Shown here in pieces: positions 9,760 through 18,438 of a stretch of DNA of 28,162 nucleotides (positions are counted from its first letter, which is position 1; each line of letters opens with the position of its first letter). The stretch is taken from assembly GCA_026260175.1 (NCBI GenBank), contig JAKCWW010005423.1, positions 6,081 to 34,242 on the forward strand, read 5' to 3'. This stretch comes from Reticulitermes lucifugus. Taxonomy: Eukaryota > Arthropoda > Insecta > Blattodea > Rhinotermitidae. The notes under the pieces are model-generated. The model saw nothing but the letters and a program-made list of their open reading frames with translations, was not told the DNA's origin and ran no database searches. The position numbers and the translations under genes are program-made.

Positions 9760-10690
9760 AATACTCCATCACGTACGTCACAGATAGTTCCTCCGACCTC
9801 CTTCGCGCCACTCATAGTACTTTTAGGCATAACACCTTCAATAAGTATAGCCACACCCACAAAGGGATCGTAACAACAATTAATACTGCCCACTGTATGC
9901 AGAACGGCTCTGCGGGCTGCTGTCAAGCTATCTGGAACTCTTCTTCAGAGGGTTCAAGTAATTGGGACATGCAGTTTTATCCTCACTTTCATCCATATGT
10001 CATTGAAGATTAACAAAGACCGGAGCTATACCTCCATTCCCCTGAACATCATTTCTCGTGTGACGTTTAATTAAGCAGAAGCACCTGTACGTGTCCTGCC
10101 TACGTGGGAATCGATAACGTACCGACATATAGAAACGATATCGATATCCGTGGCAGTCGTCATATATCACTGCAGTGCCCCAGTGCAGTAGAGCCACCCT
10201 GTAGCAGTCGCCTTGGCGGCAGTCTCCCCGTTATAAGATCCGCTCGGCAGGGCATACATCAGTGAAGGCAGTCATCATTTACAGCACCGCGCGCTGGCCC
10301 TGTATGGCTATCACTCTTTGGTGGACGCGACACGCAAGGAACAGCATCGCATAAACTTGCTGCTGCGTCACGTGGGGAGGAAACAAAAAGAACAAGAAAC
10401 AAAGAAAAATGGATGAAAAATAAAAGCTGCTTCTCTTGGTGGATTCAGTAAGGAAGAATAATATTCTAATCTAACCACAAATATTTCTTGTCAAGACTGC
10501 CCACTTAATAATGCAAGTAGATGGCAATTATTACCAAATATCTAACGCTTTGAAATGTGATGTCGGAAAAAAAGAAGTTTCTGTTCAGCGTAAATGTCGA
10601 AGTATCTTACAATGTAATCATGTTTTTACATTACAACATCAAAAACGTTGTACCTATTTCTACATTCTATCAATATCAACCCTAAATATA
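9760..10690. other. Unassigned stretch
   Basis: There is no recognisable gene or repeat. The minus frame at 10000-10197 and the plus frame at 10511-10732 are short and without motifs. Confidence 0.4.
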
Positions 10691-10697
10691 CCATTTA

Positions 10698-10725
10698 ATG
10701 TTGTGGTGTGTACACACCACAACAT
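10698..10725. repeat. Perfect 28-bp palindrome
   Basis: The half-site ATGTTGTGGTGTGT (10698-10711) is followed directly by its exact complement to 10725, with no spacer. Such a perfect palindrome could extrude as a cruciform. It lies about 200 bp left of the assembly gap. Confidence 0.95.
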
Positions 10726-10922
10726 GAAATAGACAACAGACAACAGCAGGACATACAAAACCAAGAACAAATAATAACCAGATGTAACACAGCGATCCGT
10801 ACTGCAGCATTATACCATTTTACATTTTACCTTCTCGACACGAATTTTAACGAATTCCCAACGATTTTATACTTGGTGCGTCTATATACGTTTTTCAAAC
10901 AACTCTGATTTTAAACTGATTT

Positions 10923-10941
10923 NNNNNNNNNNNNNNNNNNN
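10923..10941. other. Assembly gap (19 N)
   Basis: Nineteen unresolved bases. The true gap size may differ. Sequence on either side is AT-rich. Confidence 0.99.
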
Positions 10942-11010
10942 AACACTAAGATATTGCATAACAATAAGGACAGAAATACCATTGGATGTAAATATATGTA
11001 GTTTTTAAAC

Positions 11011-11054
11011 CCCCTTGATGATGGTTTTTGCATAAACCGAAACATATGTAGGGG
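11011..11054 (+). ncRNA. Hammerhead-like motif with paired helices I and II
   Basis: The parts in order are CCCC (11011-11014), TTGATGA (11015-11021), one T, GGTTT (11023-11027), a six-base loop, AAACC (11034-11038), GAAAC (11039-11043), ATAT, GTA (11048-11050) and GGGG (11051-11054). Helix II is a perfect five-pair stem and helix I has four G-C pairs. GAAAC...GTA gives the very short helix III and a GTH cleavage triplet typical of minimal type I hammerheads. Departures from consensus are T for C at the first core base and an extra T before helix II. The extra base recurs in the other copies here, as T or, at 21329-21369, C. A related minus-strand motif lies near 11177-11210. Confidence 0.5.
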
Positions 11055-11176
11055 TCTATTGAAATAAAAAAGTGGTAAAGTGAAGTGCATTTCGTCGGTG
11101 TTTTATAAACAGTGAATTGCGAAATATGCACTGTGAGACTAATATAAAAACATATCCTGCTTGTTTGCCTTCTCCC

Positions 11177-11210
11177 ACATGTTTCGACAAAGACCGGTCA
11201 TCTTCATGGC
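11177..11210 (-). ncRNA. Decayed hammerhead-like motif
   Basis: On the minus strand ATGAAGA is followed by a short GAC/GTC stem, GAAACATGT and then GGGA. The cleavage position would be G, which a working hammerhead does not tolerate. It is included as a decayed family member and is a tail-to-tail neighbour of the motif at 11011-11054. Confidence 0.3.
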
Positions 11211-11338
11211 ATTCGTACTATTAAAAGAGATTACTACAATTTTATGTAACATATTGTTATATGGTTATTCGACCTTGGAGCACTTCTTAGTTAATAGCGA
11301 TAATTACGTTACTAACAACTGTAAACACCTGCTTCTTT

Positions 11339-11546
11339 GAGATCTGCGCTCTTCTGGGACATTACGCAGCGTTGAGTGGTAGTTCTGCACCGACGTTTCG
11401 GGAAAATTATTGGACTTATTTACCCTTGAAGATGGGACCGATAGGTTATCCCATAACGTCGGCATAGAACTACCACTCAACGCTGCGTGATACCCCAGAA
11501 GAGCGCAGATCCCATCTACATCGCGGCGGAAGCCTGATATCACTCG
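11339..11546 (-). mobile_element. Foldback (hairpin) element, 208 bp, 11-bp TSD
   Basis: The left arm (GAGATCTGCGCTCTTCTGGG to GACGTTTCGGGA, 11339-11404) is complementary to the right arm (about 11444-11514), and the two arms share nearly all positions. The same leader as in the 9052-9277 element (TCGCGGCGGAAGCCTGATATC, 11521-11541) sits only on the right. CCTGCTTCTTT repeats exactly at 11328-11338 and 11547-11557. The right arm contains TTGAAGA (11436-11442), a GGGA/TCCC stem and ATAAC in place of GAAAC, so its hammerhead core is broken. The left arm keeps the complement of GAAACGTC. The 79-codon minus frame is a translation of this repeat. Confidence 0.85.
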
Positions 11547-11793
11547 CCTGCTTCTTTATTAGCGTTGTAATTCGAATTACTGTCCTGAAAGAACATTTCA
11601 TAATTCTTGTCACATCTTAGCGAGAAATTGGAATAGCCTAGTTGACTTCACATACTTCCACAGAAGTATTTCAAGTTCCTTTACGTAATTTTAAGGTTGT
11701 TCATTCCGTGCATTGTTCAGGTCATTGCAGTCAGTTTATGGTGCCAACTAAATGCACGCTACTATTCACATTTGAATGCTATATATATATATA

Positions 11794-11835
11794 GCTCCGA
11801 CATGTTTCGGTGCCAATGCAACATCCTCAGCGAGC
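11794..11835 (-). ncRNA. Hammerhead-like motif, left arm
   Basis: Minus-strand order: CTGAGGA (complement of 11824-11830), one T, a GTTGC/GCACC stem around ATTG, GAAAC (complement of 11804-11808), AT, GTC (complement of 11799-11801) and GGAGC (complement of 11794-11798). Helix I pairs GCTCG with GGAGC at four of five positions. The core matches CTGANGA and GAAA exactly. Confidence 0.5.
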
Positions 11836-12075
11836 ACGGGATGTCAAGTTTAAAACCAACTGTCAGTAAACATGTAACTTATTTATACGGTTCCACATTT
11901 TGATAGGCTGCGTCGGTGATATCACTATCTTATAAAATGCGCAATTTATATATTTTTAAAATACTTACAGTTAAGACACTAAAACATGATTAAAACGTTT
12001 CTTACAAGGTGAAATATGTTTTTTTTAACAGATTACAATTATGTCGTTGTTAGTGGAAACCCCTTGGCATCACGT

Positions 12076-12117
12076 GCTCCCTGAGGATGATGCATTAGCA
12101 CCGAAACATGTCGGAGC
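12076..12117 (+). ncRNA. Best hammerhead-ribozyme-like motif in the window
   Basis: The parts are GCTCC (12076-12080), CTGAGGA (12081-12087), one T, GATGC (12089-12093), loop ATTA, GCACC (12098-12102), GAAAC (12103-12107), AT, GTC (12110-12112) and GGAGC (12113-12117). Helix I is a perfect five-pair stem. Helix II has four of five pairs. The catalytic core CTGANGA...GAAA matches the consensus, and cleavage would follow GTC at 12112. Helix III is only two pairs plus a two-base loop, as in the minimal type I hammerheads associated with Penelope-like elements, which are reported to work as dimers. The extra T before helix II departs from the textbook core. Activity is inference. Confidence 0.6.
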
Positions 12118-12223
12118 TATACATGTAACATTCAAATGTGAACAACAGTGTGCATTTAGTTGGTACAATAAACTGACTGCATTGATCCTTTATGTATGTC
12201 TTCCTTAATTAATCTAATTAGCT

Positions 12224-12640
12224 TTGGCACTGAAGGAATACATGTTGTGTGAAAATAATTTATTTTACACTTGTGTCCCCAAAAGGTTTGTGTACGAGGT
12301 ATTATATAAATGTCATTTGTGTCACCACTTTGTCACTGTCTTTATCTATCCACTTCAGGAGCCTCCCAAACATCAGCGAAGGGGTTTACTTTTCTTGACA
12401 TCGGACGGTAAATCCTTTGTTCCTTTTTTTACCTTAAATGTTACAACACTACAGTATCGTACCACATGGAGAGGACAGTTGTACAGAGATGACGCTCTCC
12501 AGGTGGTAGACTTGTGGGCAGCGCGCGCGTATGGCTCGTGCTCAGATGTCGCTTTGTTGTCTGGGATGAACACGATTTTGCCCGACGATCATCCCACTCC
12601 AGCCCTTAACCAGGCGCCGACCTGTCCTCAATGCCATTAA
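12224..12640 (+). CDS. Unrecognised open frame, possibly an exon
   Basis: This frame has 138 codons, but its first part directly follows a repeat and looks non-coding. At 12345-12359 a pyrimidine-rich run ends in CCACTTCAG, a plausible splice acceptor. The part after it reads EPPKHQRRGLLFLTSDGK, then TLQYRTTWRGQLYRDDALQVVDLWAARAYG, ending PTCPQCH and a stop at 12638-12640. I recognise no domain, and the opposite strand is also open (12373-12573). It could be a terminal exon, an old repeat or chance. Protein homology or transcript evidence would decide. Confidence 0.15.
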   Translation: MALKEYMLCENNLFYTCVPKRFVYEVLYKCHLCHHFVTVFIYPLQEPPKHQRRGLLFLTSDGKSFVPFFTLNVTTLQYRTTWRGQLYRDDALQVVDLWAARAYGSCSDVALLSGMNTILPDDHPTPALNQAPTCPQCH

Positions 12641-13009
12641 ACAAAAGAACCAATATGTTGGATGGGGTGTAACATATAAATATCTTACGAATCCGATCCT
12701 ATCCTGGAAATATAAATCTACCTATCAGAGAGTAATTTTCTTTCACCGCAGGGAAGTTTTCCCAGGTTACCTCTGCATGTCGCCGAAGAGGTAGGAGGAT
12801 TTCTAAATGCGACCAAAGCAAACACAAGGCAACAGAGTCTTCCAGATGTATGTTACAAAACTGGTAGGTGCAGGTGGACCGTTCATCATTCGTGTATTTT
12901 TATACACTGCTCGCCGTCTGTCGAAAAATAACCCAACAAAAACATTACCATACACCCTGTACAAAAACAAACAACAACTGACATTCTAACGTTTATTACA
13001 TGCCTTGTA

Positions 13010-13285
13010 TGAGAGGAATGGTGTAGTTGGTATAATGACTAAGCCACGGTCTCTACTGCCGAAGAACTGCAGTTCAATTCCAGCCAGCGGCAAGACATGT
13101 CTCTCTTCTTCAAAGCGTTATGTTTAGTTTTGGGCTCCAACAAGCCTTCTATTCAAAGAGTAACGGGGAATCTCTCCCGTCCGTGGCCTGAAACTGATCA
13201 GTCATGTACATCTAGTGTCGAGGTCAAGAATGACTGGATACGTACTTCCACTTGCCCACATGTCTTCATGGCGTACACACGATCA
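13010..13285 (+). mobile_element. tRNA-derived SINE, same family as 2474 and 24243
   Basis: The head has GGTGTAGTTGGTATAATGAC (A-box-like, about 13020-13039) and GCAGTTCAATTCC (B-box-like, 13069-13081). The 3' part (ACATCTAGTGTCGAGGTCAAGAA, split over 13208-13230, then CCACATGTCTTCATGG) aligns with the 3' parts of the SINEs at 2474-2723 and 22315-22480. It is diverged, and I see no clear target duplication. The 80-codon frame here is incidental. Confidence 0.7.
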
Positions 13286-13442
13286 CCTTCACTTTACACA
13301 CCGCCTTTTTGCGTTAACATTATGTTTCTCGTGCACTAAAGGAGCCAGAGAGATTCGTTATTTATTAAGCAAATGCTAGTCCCACTGTTCTTATAATTTT
13401 ATGTCTTGTATATTTGCGCGCGTGACACTTGATTCTCTAAAG

Positions 13443-13737
13443 CAGTGTTTCCCAACCAGAGGTCCGCAGAGCATCGTTAAGGTTTAAAATACCGTGAAAA
13501 ATGCCAAGTATCCCTCAGGAAAAAAGAAAAATGCTTCAATTTTTCTTAAACGTGAACTGACTTACATTTACAGCAGCTCTTTGCAAAAAGGTTTCTTGAC
13601 AATAATTTAACAATGCCTTAATTGCAATTTCCGCAATAAACTTTTTCTGGCCTGTGAACTTTTCCATAGGTAGGAGCACCTCGGGATATGGACTTATTTT
13701 TGGGCTTCCTCCATGGAAGAAAGTTTCGGAAACACTG
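13443..13737. mobile_element. hAT-type MITE, 295 bp
   Basis: The terminal inverted repeats are CAGTGTTTCC at the left and GGAAACACTG at the right, matching 10 of 10. They are flanked by an 8-bp duplication, CTCTAAAG (13435-13442) and CTCTAAAA (13738-13745), with one mismatch. CAGTGTTTCCCAACC is a characteristic hAT-superfamily terminus, and an 8-bp target duplication is the hAT hallmark. There is no transposase inside, so it is a non-autonomous element. Confidence 0.9.
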
Positions 13738-13892
13738 CTCTAAAAGTTTCTGACAATTGCTGATTCATTATAGCAGCATTACGATAGACATACTCTGTTG
13801 CCCGACGTATACTTGATATACGCCTACACGGGACTTCAGAGAGTAGTTCGATCTAATGGACTCCAAAAATGGGTTTCTAATACTAGTTTCCC

Positions 13893-13927
13893 CTGATGAT
13901 GGAAGCACAGCCAGCTTCTAAAACGTC
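13893..13927 (+). ncRNA. Solitary hammerhead-like motif
   Basis: CTGATGA (13893-13899), one T, GGAAGC (13901-13906), a seven-base loop, GCTTCT (13914-13919), AAAAC (13920-13924) and GTC (13925-13927). Helix II has six pairs including one G-U. The second core block is AAAAC instead of GAAAC, which should impair catalysis, and helix I does not pair. There is no inverted partner nearby. Confidence 0.4.
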
Positions 13928-14008
13928 GCATGTACCAAACAGGCCTATATTCAAAAAATGGACAATGTTCGCTCTAATAACCTTTTTTGTAAAACTTGAT
14001 ATCTCGCG

Positions 14009-14462
14009 TTAGGCGAAGAACATACATGGAGGTTGCTGGAGAATAGAGTGCTTAGGAGAATATGTGGACGTGAGTGGTAAAGAGTACAGACTGCACAAAA
14101 TTGTACGATGTGAACTTTCAGCTTTGTACTCCTCACTACATACAGGATGATAAATCAGTGACGGTAAATCGACGAGGCATGTAGTACGAATAGGTGACAA
14201 AAGCTACAAACCTTTGGTATTGTCTAAAGGAAGAAGGCTTCATAGAAGGGCTTAGTGTAGATGGAAGAAAATAATAAACTAAATCTTAAGGGAACAGGGT
14301 GGGAGAGTGTGGACTGGAATTACTTTGCTCAATATAGGAGAAAGTAGCCTTGTCTTGTAAGCATGGTAATGAACATGCGGGTTTTATAAAAGGCGGTGAA
14401 TTTATTGAACAGCTGAGTGACAGCCTATCAAGTTCGACTGTGCTGTATTGTAATACAGCATC
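14009..14462 (+). pseudogene. 3' end of a dead non-LTR retrotransposon (LINE) ORF
   Basis: Starting at 14009 the plus strand reads LGEEHTWRLLENRVLRRICG, then a stop. Further on, in shifted frames, it reads YKPLVLSKGRRLHRR and CRWKK (about 14208-14270) and then SMVMNMRVL (from about 14361). The order LENRVLRRI-G, GKPEGRRPLGRPRRRW-like and VMNLRV-like blocks is familiar to me as the C-terminal tail of reverse-transcriptase ORFs in insect LINEs. At least ten in-frame stops or frameshifts interrupt it, so it is long inactive. The two minus frames at 13951-14200 are shadows. It ends close to a small hairpin (TGCTGTATT/AATACAGCA, 14441-14460). Confidence 0.65.
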
Positions 14463-14593
14463 GAATGTCATCATCTTAGTAGGACGGCTTCAGGGTGAGC
14501 GAATTACAGCGCATTTCTCTTCGTGTTACTAAAGCAAACAATGTACGATATCTCACTCAATGACAGTAGTCTTTTAAAACATATATAGTCCAT

Positions 14594-15094
14594 TTAATTG
14601 GTGCACCGAGCGGATTTGTTCAACAATAACAAGTCTGACTTGTGGCGGGCAAGGACCTGAAACACATCTTGGCCCACAGGCCAGCTATCCTGACGAGGTC
14701 CTTGGAGGCTTCCACAGTCCTTAAAGAGATCCTTGGAGTTTTCGACAGTCCTGAAGACGAGGTATGTGGTAATACCTAAGATAGGCCAGAACTCATCCAT
14801 TCTTCCCCATTTTCCACACGTAATCATCCTGTCATTCCTTTCCACGGTAAATAAACTTCGAAGCAAAGATGTGTAATGTATTGTGCTTAAAGAGAAAAGT
14901 GATATCCGAATCGAAATAAACAATACATAGAACAAAAAGTCTGGCATTTTTCCGGTCGGGACAAGTGGATTATAACTACACTTGGTACATCGATCACAAA
15001 AATGGCAATAAAAAATATATGATATGCACAGCTTTCTATTTGTCTGTAGCCTACATTGTTTGTACGCACGAAATTTGAATGTAATATCTCTCAT
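14594..15094 (-). CDS. Unrecognised 166-codon open frame
   Basis: The frame begins MRDITFKFRAYKQCRLQ and ends LLNKSARCTN. The middle contains YIFYCHFCDRCTKC, with several cysteines but no zinc-finger spacing I recognise, and a hydrophobic run PDFLFYVLFISIRISLF. The C-terminal part covers a two-copy 31-bp tandem duplication (14699-14760). There are no splice signals or homologues that I can name. Either a repeat or chance openness is as likely as a gene. Confidence 0.15.
   Translation of the reverse strand: MRDITFKFRAYKQCRLQTNRKLCISYIFYCHFCDRCTKCSYNPLVPTGKMPDFLFYVLFISIRISLFSLSTIHYTSLLRSLFTVERNDRMITCGKWGRMDEFWPILGITTYLVFRTVENSKDLFKDCGSLQGPRQDSWPVGQDVFQVLARHKSDLLLLNKSARCTN
14699..14760. repeat. 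31-bp tandem duplication, two diverged copies
   Basis: TCCTTGGAG begins at 14699 and again at 14730. The two 31-base units agree at most positions (for example CC/GACAGTCCT-AA). Confidence 0.6.
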
Positions 15095-15610
15095 TGTGCA
15101 ATTTTAAGCCGTGATGCCATATCTGGAGTACAAATTTTTATACACTAATAAAACATCAATTCTGACATTATCACATGATACACAGTTATTACCCTCAAGC
15201 TATGCAATGTCAATTGAGCGATGATTATTTTATACACCTGTGCATATGACCATTACGTTTTTCTTCAGAACTGTGACGTGATGAAAATTTTATGCTTACG
15301 GATTTCGAATCAGCGTATCAGAACTATAATAAAAATCTTAATTTTGTTTTATGTTACCATAACCTTGTTGACCTGTGTCACACAAGATTCTTAAAATTGC
15401 GCTAAACCAATCGTTTAAACAGACATAGGTCTACGGTATACATCGTTGTATACCACTTACTTTCTTCAATGGTTAATTTTATACTTGTTGAGACAGATTT
15501 TAATTTCCAAATTAGTTTCGTAAACACAATTAAAATATGACGCGTTAAATAGTTTATTTGTAATGTGTTTTACCTGTCAGACGTCGGGAAAGAAAAGGAT
15601 TGAAGTGTTT
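15095..15610. other. Unassigned AT-rich stretch
   Basis: No open frame, RNA or repeat that I recognise. Confidence 0.4.
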
Positions 15611-15612
15611 TA

Positions 15613-15815
15613 TTTAACGATGCTCTTAATTGCTAAGATTACACAGCGTCAATGATAGGTGAATTAATGAGTATGTTTGTGGAAAGATATTGACAGGGGA
15701 AACGGAAATTCTCAGAGAAACACCTGTCCTGTTCCCATTCTGTCCACTAGAAACGCCATACGGACTGACCTCGGTTCGAACCTGGGCATCCCAGTTGAGA
15801 CGACTAAAACCTAGA
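15613..15815 (-). repeat. Dispersed repeat, copy 2 (family of 5261-5455)
   Basis: It aligns with 5261-5455 through TTTAACGA, AAGATTACACAGCGTC, GATAGGTG, GAGTATG, GGAAA, AGAGAAACACC, CTGTCCAC and ACGGAC. The high-coordinate end contains CGGTTCGAACC (15772-15782), a good B box on the minus strand. That supports a tRNA-like head there and a SINE read on the minus strand. The plus frame 15690-15920 and minus frame 15626-15829 lie in it and are not genes. Confidence 0.6.
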
Positions 15816-17395
15816 TCTACTTTGTACAAGAAAACTGGAAAAAAAAACTGCGTCTTTTTTTGTATACATTCGTTTAAAGTAAGTTTCTACACGTTTATAT
15901 GCAATTCACCATTACGCTAACCTAATGCTACAAAGCTATAGCAGAACTTCAAATCATACAGCGAATAGCTGGCAGTCGGAGAGGTCTGTTCAGGACAAAA
16001 TGACAACAGCGGGCTTTCTTCTTCTTCTTCTTTTTAAAAAAAAGCTCAGGTACAAAGCAGAAACTTAAAATTTTGCTCCCTAGGCAACAAATCAAATACA
16101 TGCTACCTGTGTCCATAACACGATAATTTATACATCTGCATGAATGTATAAGAAGCAACATTCTTTCAGAAATGACCGCAATTTCACAATAACTGTAATC
16201 ATTGCGGTCAGATTATATTACTGTTGACAGAATTTCAATGAAACACGTGCAGCTCTGAGTTTGTGCTTACACACTGCTTGAGCAGGAGGGTGGGTCTATG
16301 AAATAAAATGATCCCCACTTAAGTGTATTCTAAAGCAGTTTTAACCCCGAGGCGAACATATTATAATATTATTATAAAAGTTAAAGGTAAATTACTGTGT
16401 GTGATGTTCCATAGCTAAAGGGAAGAAAAAGTTAAACACTGTAAAATGAATTGAATCGCCATTATGCCTGCAGGAAGAAAGACACGTATGTATTAATAAA
16501 GGATCATTACCGCGAGTCGCGAAGCACTGTAGCGCGTGAGATATGAACAGACGCTTATGAAAGACGCTGATTATCTGTTACTCTCTGTCTCTCTTTCTGA
16601 AGTAAAACAGCGGCAACACAAGACAGGAGATCATGAATAGCAATAGATGTATCATGTAAGAAAACTATTTAAGGTAACTCTGCGCAAACGCTTGTATGCC
16701 AGGTGTTTATTTTTACAGAACATAAATATTTTAAGTCGAATAAGCAGAATTTCATCGCTTTGCATAAGATAAGTCTGTTTCGTAACGATTTTATCGGCTT
16801 CTTATCAGCAACTGTGGGACAGAAAATTGCAAAAATACGGGTACAGACGTCTACCGGCACTAGACATGATACACATGGCTTACTATTAGTGTAGCGACTT
16901 CAACTAGCCTGAATTAACAAGTCTTCTCAGACATCTTTCCTGCGGAAATATAGCCAAAACCACTTCCTTCTACATTCATTCGAAGTCGTTATTCATTAAT
17001 TATCCTATCATTAAGTAATATGTAATCTTAGCTACTGACAGCACTGTTGAATAAGTCATAAATATATAAAACGAATTAATGAAAAGGAATTAATAAACCC
17101 AACAGGAAGATAAGAAAGGCAAAAACACAGATAAAGGAAGGGGGCCTAGTAATATCATAAATATGGAAGAGAATGGAGGAAGAACTAGTAGGCGCATGGG
17201 CCCCAGCTGGGTACAGGAACACATGTCCTGCTGACGATATCGCTGCTAGGAATGAGCTTGGCTGATCGAAGGCTGCGTCGTCGGGTGGATCTGCTCTTGC
17301 TGCATTCGAGAATACAGTGTGACGACAGCAGATGGGAGTAGCTTATGTTATGGTCTTGGAGTGCCAGGCTTTTAAATACGTTACCACAGAAATGA
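15816..17395. other. Unassigned stretch with small inverted repeats
   Basis: AT-rich sequence with a short CTT-rich run (16016-16032) and a perfect 10-bp inverted repeat (16173-16182 with 16201-16210). Open frames at 15949-16161, 16669-16860 and 16703-16894 are short, overlap in opposite directions and have no motif. Confidence 0.4.
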
Positions 17396-17397
17396 TT

Positions 17398-17570
17398 TTT
17401 CTCTCCAGAAGTTCCAAAGCAGTAACTGTTCTCTCCAGAATTTTCAAAGTAATAATTGTCCTCTCCAAAACGTCCAGAAAATAACTGTTTATTCATAAAT
17501 TCAAAAGCAATCATTTTCTCTCCAGAACTTTCAAATCAATAACTTTTCTCCCCAAAACATTTTCATTTCT
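17398..17570. repeat. 30-bp minisatellite, about six copies
   Basis: CTCTCCAGAA-like units start at 17401, 17431, 17461, 17491 (diverged), 17518 (after a 3-base deletion) and 17548. The period is therefore 30, a multiple of three, and the minus strand reads as a 10-residue repeat (GEDNYYFENS, then GENSYCFGTS, GEKNHF). The minus open frame 17185-17514 (109 codons) derives from this. A stop codon falls in the upstream copies. Confidence 0.85.
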
Positions 17571-17696
17571 TTTGGATATCGCAATTTGAGGGTTCGTTCC
17601 ACTTTCATCTCTGAAAAAGGTTACTGACTGACTTTTAAGTTTCTTACTGTGGGAACTGCGAATATAGCTTTCTTCTGGAACGTGTGAACATGCTAT

Positions 17697-17737
17697 ATGG
17701 TCAATGGAGGTAGCAGGTTCCTCCTAAACGTCGGTAC
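17697..17737 (+). ncRNA. Decayed hammerhead-like motif
   Basis: A GGAGG/CCTCC stem is followed by TAAAC and GTCGGTAC, which matches the 3' half of the other motifs. The CTGANGA box is not recognisable upstream. It is included because of the family resemblance only. Confidence 0.25.
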
Positions 17738-18188
17738 GTCACTTTTAGACAACACGACGTCACATCCCTGCAGACAGTATTCTTATTAGTATTACAAGTC
17801 ACCGGACTTCATAAAACGTCGTACGAACATTGTTGCACCTACGTCCAACCCTCCCACGCACGAGTAGCAACATGCAGGCCCAGACACTCGTCAGGCAGCA
17901 TGTGTATATGTACTTAAAGAACGGTCCTGACATGACGCATGAGTTTCGAGAAATGCGCAACTTCAGTAACGCCACCTTCGTACAATGCAAAACAACGGCA
18001 GTGCGAATTTCCTCTTTGACAACTCTGACCAATAGATGAACATAAATTATAAAATTTCCTAAAAAATTACAGGTAAAATATTGTGTACATTAGTAATTCA
18101 TCAGTTACAAAGATAGCGATCGCGCAAAACTTCGAGTTTCTATCCAACAAATTTAAGGCAGACAGAATCTGCATACAAGAAACGCGCT

Positions 18189-18189
<1 letters not shown>

Positions 18190-18229
<40 letters not shown>
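18190..18229. repeat. (TAA)n microsatellite
   Basis: A pure TAA run of about 40 bases. A second, interrupted AAT tract lies at about 18362-18389. Confidence 0.97.
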
Positions 18230-18438
18230 GTACAAGACGCTTTTCATCGCAAATAACAATACACGTACCATAAATTGTAAACACAAAATAGCTGCAAAAC
18301 TATGTACCTAGAAACATGGTTTGTTTTAGGTACATAATTGTAAATATCCAGTATAAAAATGAATAATAATAATAACAATAATAATAATACACCAGTGCGC
18401 GCCATGAATGCATATGGGGGACTGGAGTCATAGTTGTA

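Larger units (their letters stand above)
11688..12185 (+). mobile_element. Foldback element, about 498 bp, with two hammerhead-like motifs
   Basis: The left arm 11719-11840 is complementary at roughly 85-90 percent to 12068-12187. The arms share blocks such as CAGTCAGTTTAT, CCAACTAAATGCAC, TTCACATTTGAATG and AGCTCCGACATGTTTCGGTG. The middle (about 230 bp) is AT-rich and largely unpaired. TCCTTTACGTA (11677-11687) and TCCTTTATGTA (12186-12196) are candidate target duplications (10 of 11). They leave a one-sided leader of about 32 bp at the left, the same layout as the smaller foldbacks. A hammerhead-like motif lies in each arm, divergently oriented. Confidence 0.65.

Noticed and set aside
11304..11543. 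79-codon minus open frame
   Set aside because: It is the same foldback-repeat translation, not a gene.
13443..13737. Endogenous viral or gene fragment
   Set aside because: Ends and 8-bp duplication fit a hAT MITE, and no coding remnant is visible.
17398..17570. CRISPR-like repeats with spacers
   Set aside because: The whole 30-bp unit repeats tandemly with substitutions. There are no unique spacers, and the host is a eukaryote.
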